Shown here piece by piece: positions 62,050-64,000 of a DNA stretch of 64,000 bases. The notes under the pieces are model-generated. The model saw only the letters and a program-made list of their open reading frames with translations, was not told the origin of the DNA and ran no database searches. The number at the start of each line of letters is the position of its first letter. The first letter of the stretch is position 1. Both the position numbers and the translations under genes were made by a program. The stretch is from Spirosoma rigui (GTDB taxonomy: Bacteria > Bacteroidota > Bacteroidia > Cytophagales > Spirosomataceae). The stretch is from positions 4,712,001 through 4,776,000 of the forward strand of contig NZ_CP020105.1 of assembly GCF_002067135.1 (NCBI RefSeq), given 5' to 3'.

Positions 62050-64000
62050 ATGAAAAACTTATTACTTCGAACGTATCGAATTGTGCCTCTACTCCTGCTG
62101 GGTTGGCTGTGGTGTGCGGGTGCAATAGCTCAGGACCGCCGAGTAACGGGACGGGTGAAAGACGAAACCGGCGCCGGACTGCCGGGGGTGAGTGTCGTGC
62201 TGAAAGGGAGCCAGACGGGTACCACCACCGACGCCGACGGGCAGTACAGCCTGGCCACAACGGGCAGCAACCCCACGCTTGTTTTCTCCTACGTAGGGTA
62301 TATATCCCAGGAAGTAGCGGTTGGCAACCGGACATCGGTCGATCTGTCGCTGAAAGCCGACGACAAGGTACTCGACGAGATTGTGGTCATCGGTTACGGT
62401 ACAACCCGCAAATCTGACCTGACCGGATCGGTAGCTACGGTAAAGCAGTCACAGTTGCAGGAGCGTCCCGCCCCCTCGCTGGCGCAGGCCCTGTCGGGTC
62501 GGATGCCCGGCGTTCAGGTGAACACCAACTCGGGTCGGCCGGGTGGCCGGACCACCATCCGGGTACGGGGTTTTAGCTCGATCAACTCATCGAACAACCC
62601 ACTCTATGTAGTTGACGGAGTTATGCTGCCGCAAGGTACGCAGGCCCAGTACGGCTCGGCCATCGATTACATCAACCCGAACGACATTGTTTCGGTTGAA
62701 GTGCTGAAAGATGCCTCCTCAACGGCTATCTACGGTGCACGGGGAGCCAACGGCGTTGTGCTGGTCACCACCAAAAAAGGCAAAGCGGGCGAAGGACAGG
62801 TAACCTACAACGCCGATTTCAGCGTAAATACCATCGGACCAAACCGCCCGCGGGTATTGAATGCCCGTGAGTATCTGGCAACGGAAGACCTCGCCTACGC
62901 GAATATTGCCAAATACGATCCGACTGGCTGGGCCTCCGGTAAATACAAGAACCTGGACCCGATTGCCAGACGGAGAGAATACAGCGCCAAGTATCCGGGC
63001 GTTTTTGACAGCAACCTAAACCCACTCTACGATACCGACTGGTTTAAGGAGGCCACGCAGAACAAATTGTCTCAGAACCACCAGCTGGGTTTCAGCGGGG
63101 GTAATGAGCGGACCCAGTATTCGATTTCCCTCGGCTACCGGAATGACGAAGGGCTTATCAAAACCTCGTACCTGAAACGGTATTCGGGCCGCTTCACCGT
63201 TGACGATCAGGTGAAAAAATGGCTGAAGATTGGCGGTACGCTGAGCTACAACAACCAGTCGGAAAACATTGTCGACCAGAATGATGCCGTAGCGCGTCAG
63301 ATCGTTGAAGACTTTCCATTCCTGCCCGTTCAGTACGCCGATGGTACCTACGCCAACAACCGCGATTATCCGTCGGCAGAGGGTAGCTTCAGTTCGGTAC
63401 ACCGCCTGATGGGCCGGAAGTATATCCTGAACAGCCAGACCACGCTGGGTAGCCTTTACACGAATATCAACCTGGCGAAAGGGCTGGAAATGCGTACCGT
63501 ATTGGGTGCCAACGTCCTGACGCAGGAGCAAAACGAGTCGCAAACCCGGACGCTGGCCATCGGCGATCAGGGGAACGCGTCGGCCCGCAACCGGAAGGAG
63601 AGCTTCTGGTCGCTGGAGAACTACCTGACCTACAACAAGCAGTTCAACGAGAAGCACTCCCTGACCGCCCTGCTGGGGGTATCGTGGCAGGAAACGAACT
63701 TCTTCCGTATTGCGGCAATCACCCGTGGTTTCTCCACTGATTACTTTGGTTTCAACAACCTGGGCGCGGGCAGCACCAACCCGCAGGTGGAATCGGATGC
63801 CAACCGGTTTGCGTTTAACTCCTACTTCGGCCGCGTCAACTACGGCTACCTGGACAAGTACCTGCTGACCGTTACGGGCCGGGCCGATGGGTCGTCCAAG
63901 TTCGGTAACAACCACAAATTTGCGTTCTTCCCCTCGGCTGCGCTGGCGTGGCGGGTGTCGGAAGAGGATTTCCTGAAAGGCAATTCGGTTATCTCGAACC
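62050..64000 (+). CDS. SusC/RagA family TonB-linked outer membrane receptor (3' end outside window)
   Basis: The frame from the ATG at 62050 is open to the right edge (650 residues). The signal peptide is MKNLLLRTYRIVPLLLLGWL followed by WCAGAIAQ. A carboxypeptidase-like domain (TGRVKDETGAGLPGVSVVLK), the linker KVLDEIVVIGYGTTRKSDLT, and plug signatures RVRGFSSINSSNNPLYVVDG and DASSTAIYGARGANGVVLVT precede barrel strands with YSISLGYRNDEGL and LLTVTGRADGSSKFG. About 400 further residues are expected. It likely heads another polysaccharide uptake operon with a SusD gene outside the window. The upstream spacer 61929-62049 is AT-rich, without an exact TAnnTTTG box. Confidence 0.95.
   Translation, partial: MKNLLLRTYRIVPLLLLGWLWCAGAIAQDRRVTGRVKDETGAGLPGVSVVLKGSQTGTTTDADGQYSLATTGSNPTLVFSYVGYISQEVAVGNRTSVDLSLKADDKVLDEIVVIGYGTTRKSDLTGSVATVKQSQLQERPAPSLAQALSGRMPGVQVNTNSGRPGGRTTIRVRGFSSINSSNNPLYVVDGVMLPQGTQAQYGSAIDYINPNDIVSVEVLKDASSTAIYGARGANGVVLVTTKKGKAGEGQVTYNADFSVNTIGPNRPRVLNAREYLATEDLAYANIAKYDPTGWASGKYKNLDPIARRREYSAKYPGVFDSNLNPLYDTDWFKEATQNKLSQNHQLGFSGGNERTQYSISLGYRNDEGLIKTSYLKRYSGRFTVDDQVKKWLKIGGTLSYNNQSENIVDQNDAVARQIVEDFPFLPVQYADGTYANNRDYPSAEGSFSSVHRLMGRKYILNSQTTLGSLYTNINLAKGLEMRTVLGANVLTQEQNESQTRTLAIGDQGNASARNRKESFWSLENYLTYNKQFNEKHSLTALLGVSWQETNFFRIAAITRGFSTDYFGFNNLGAGSTNPQVESDANRFAFNSYFGRVNYGYLDKYLLTVTGRADGSSKFGNNHKFAFFPSAALAWRVSEEDFLKGNSVISN

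Noticed and set aside
63016-63915. 299-codon minus-strand ORF opposite the second SusC gene
   Set aside because: It mirrors the SusC reading frame; no motifs of its own.

Overview
The window looks like part of a chromosome from a Bacteroidota, order Cytophagales, most like the Spirosoma/Fibrella/Larkinella group. The grounds are two SusC-type TonB-dependent receptors with a SusD lipoprotein, GSCFA, DUF2975, DUF6265 and DUF2264 proteins, several promoters of the Bacteroidota TTTG-N19-TAnnTTTG type, weak Shine-Dalgarno sites and a moderately high GC content. I see no rRNA, tRNA, CRISPR array, prophage or conventional insertion sequence. Genus is inference.

Layout. 1-3323: 5' part of a very large secreted beta-helix/DUF11 protein that runs off the left edge. 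3984-11308: GT-C type membrane glycosyltransferase, a small unknown protein, mnmE, an MpaB/DUF2236 oxygenase, a PhnP-like metallo-hydrolase, a single-domain response regulator and a WapI-like immunity protein. 11393-19968: MoxR-type AAA ATPase, a lipoprotein with seven IPT/TIG repeats, a 2-hydroxyacid dehydrogenase, PdxA with a disordered N-terminal extension of about 218 residues, YicC, 3-methyladenine DNA glycosylase and a DUF6265 protein. 20259-32354: FtsX/MacB permease and a polysaccharide utilisation locus (SusC, SusD, GH43-like, DUF2264, GH78-like), all on the minus strand. 32737-41538: S9 peptidase, an osmoprotectant ABC transporter in an operon with a DUF427 gene, a PD-(D/E)XK transposase-family nuclease and a CocE/NonD hydrolase.

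42046-49068 is a seven-gene minus-strand operon that together makes a non-phosphorylative L-fucose pathway: mutarotase, FucP permease, L-fucose dehydrogenase, fuconolactonase, a UxaA-family dehydratase, 2-keto-3-deoxy-fuconate dehydrogenase and a FAH-family hydrolase, giving pyruvate and L-lactate. 49203-64000: DUF5009 acyltransferase, adenine deaminase broken by a frameshift, an ECF sigma factor, a GSCFA protein, the Mrp/NifU iron-sulfur pair, an enlarged D-Ala-D-Ala ligase-like protein, an XRE/DUF2975/DoxX-like membrane group, a phosphoglucomutase/phosphomannomutase, and the 5' part of a second SusC at the right edge.

The most unusual items are: (1) a 44-bp GC-rich repeat lying in frame inside two unrelated genes (the MpaB oxygenase and adenine deaminase) and read in opposite senses; (2) a perfect 78-bp palindrome that contains the stop codons of two convergent genes; (3) the disordered extension on PdxA; (4) the one-base frameshift in a G6 run near the end of adenine deaminase; (5) the L-fucose operon with a UxaA-type dehydratase and a dehydrogenase that has Asn where SDR enzymes have the catalytic Lys. 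Long, near-perfect hairpins without strong T-tracts mark many gene ends.
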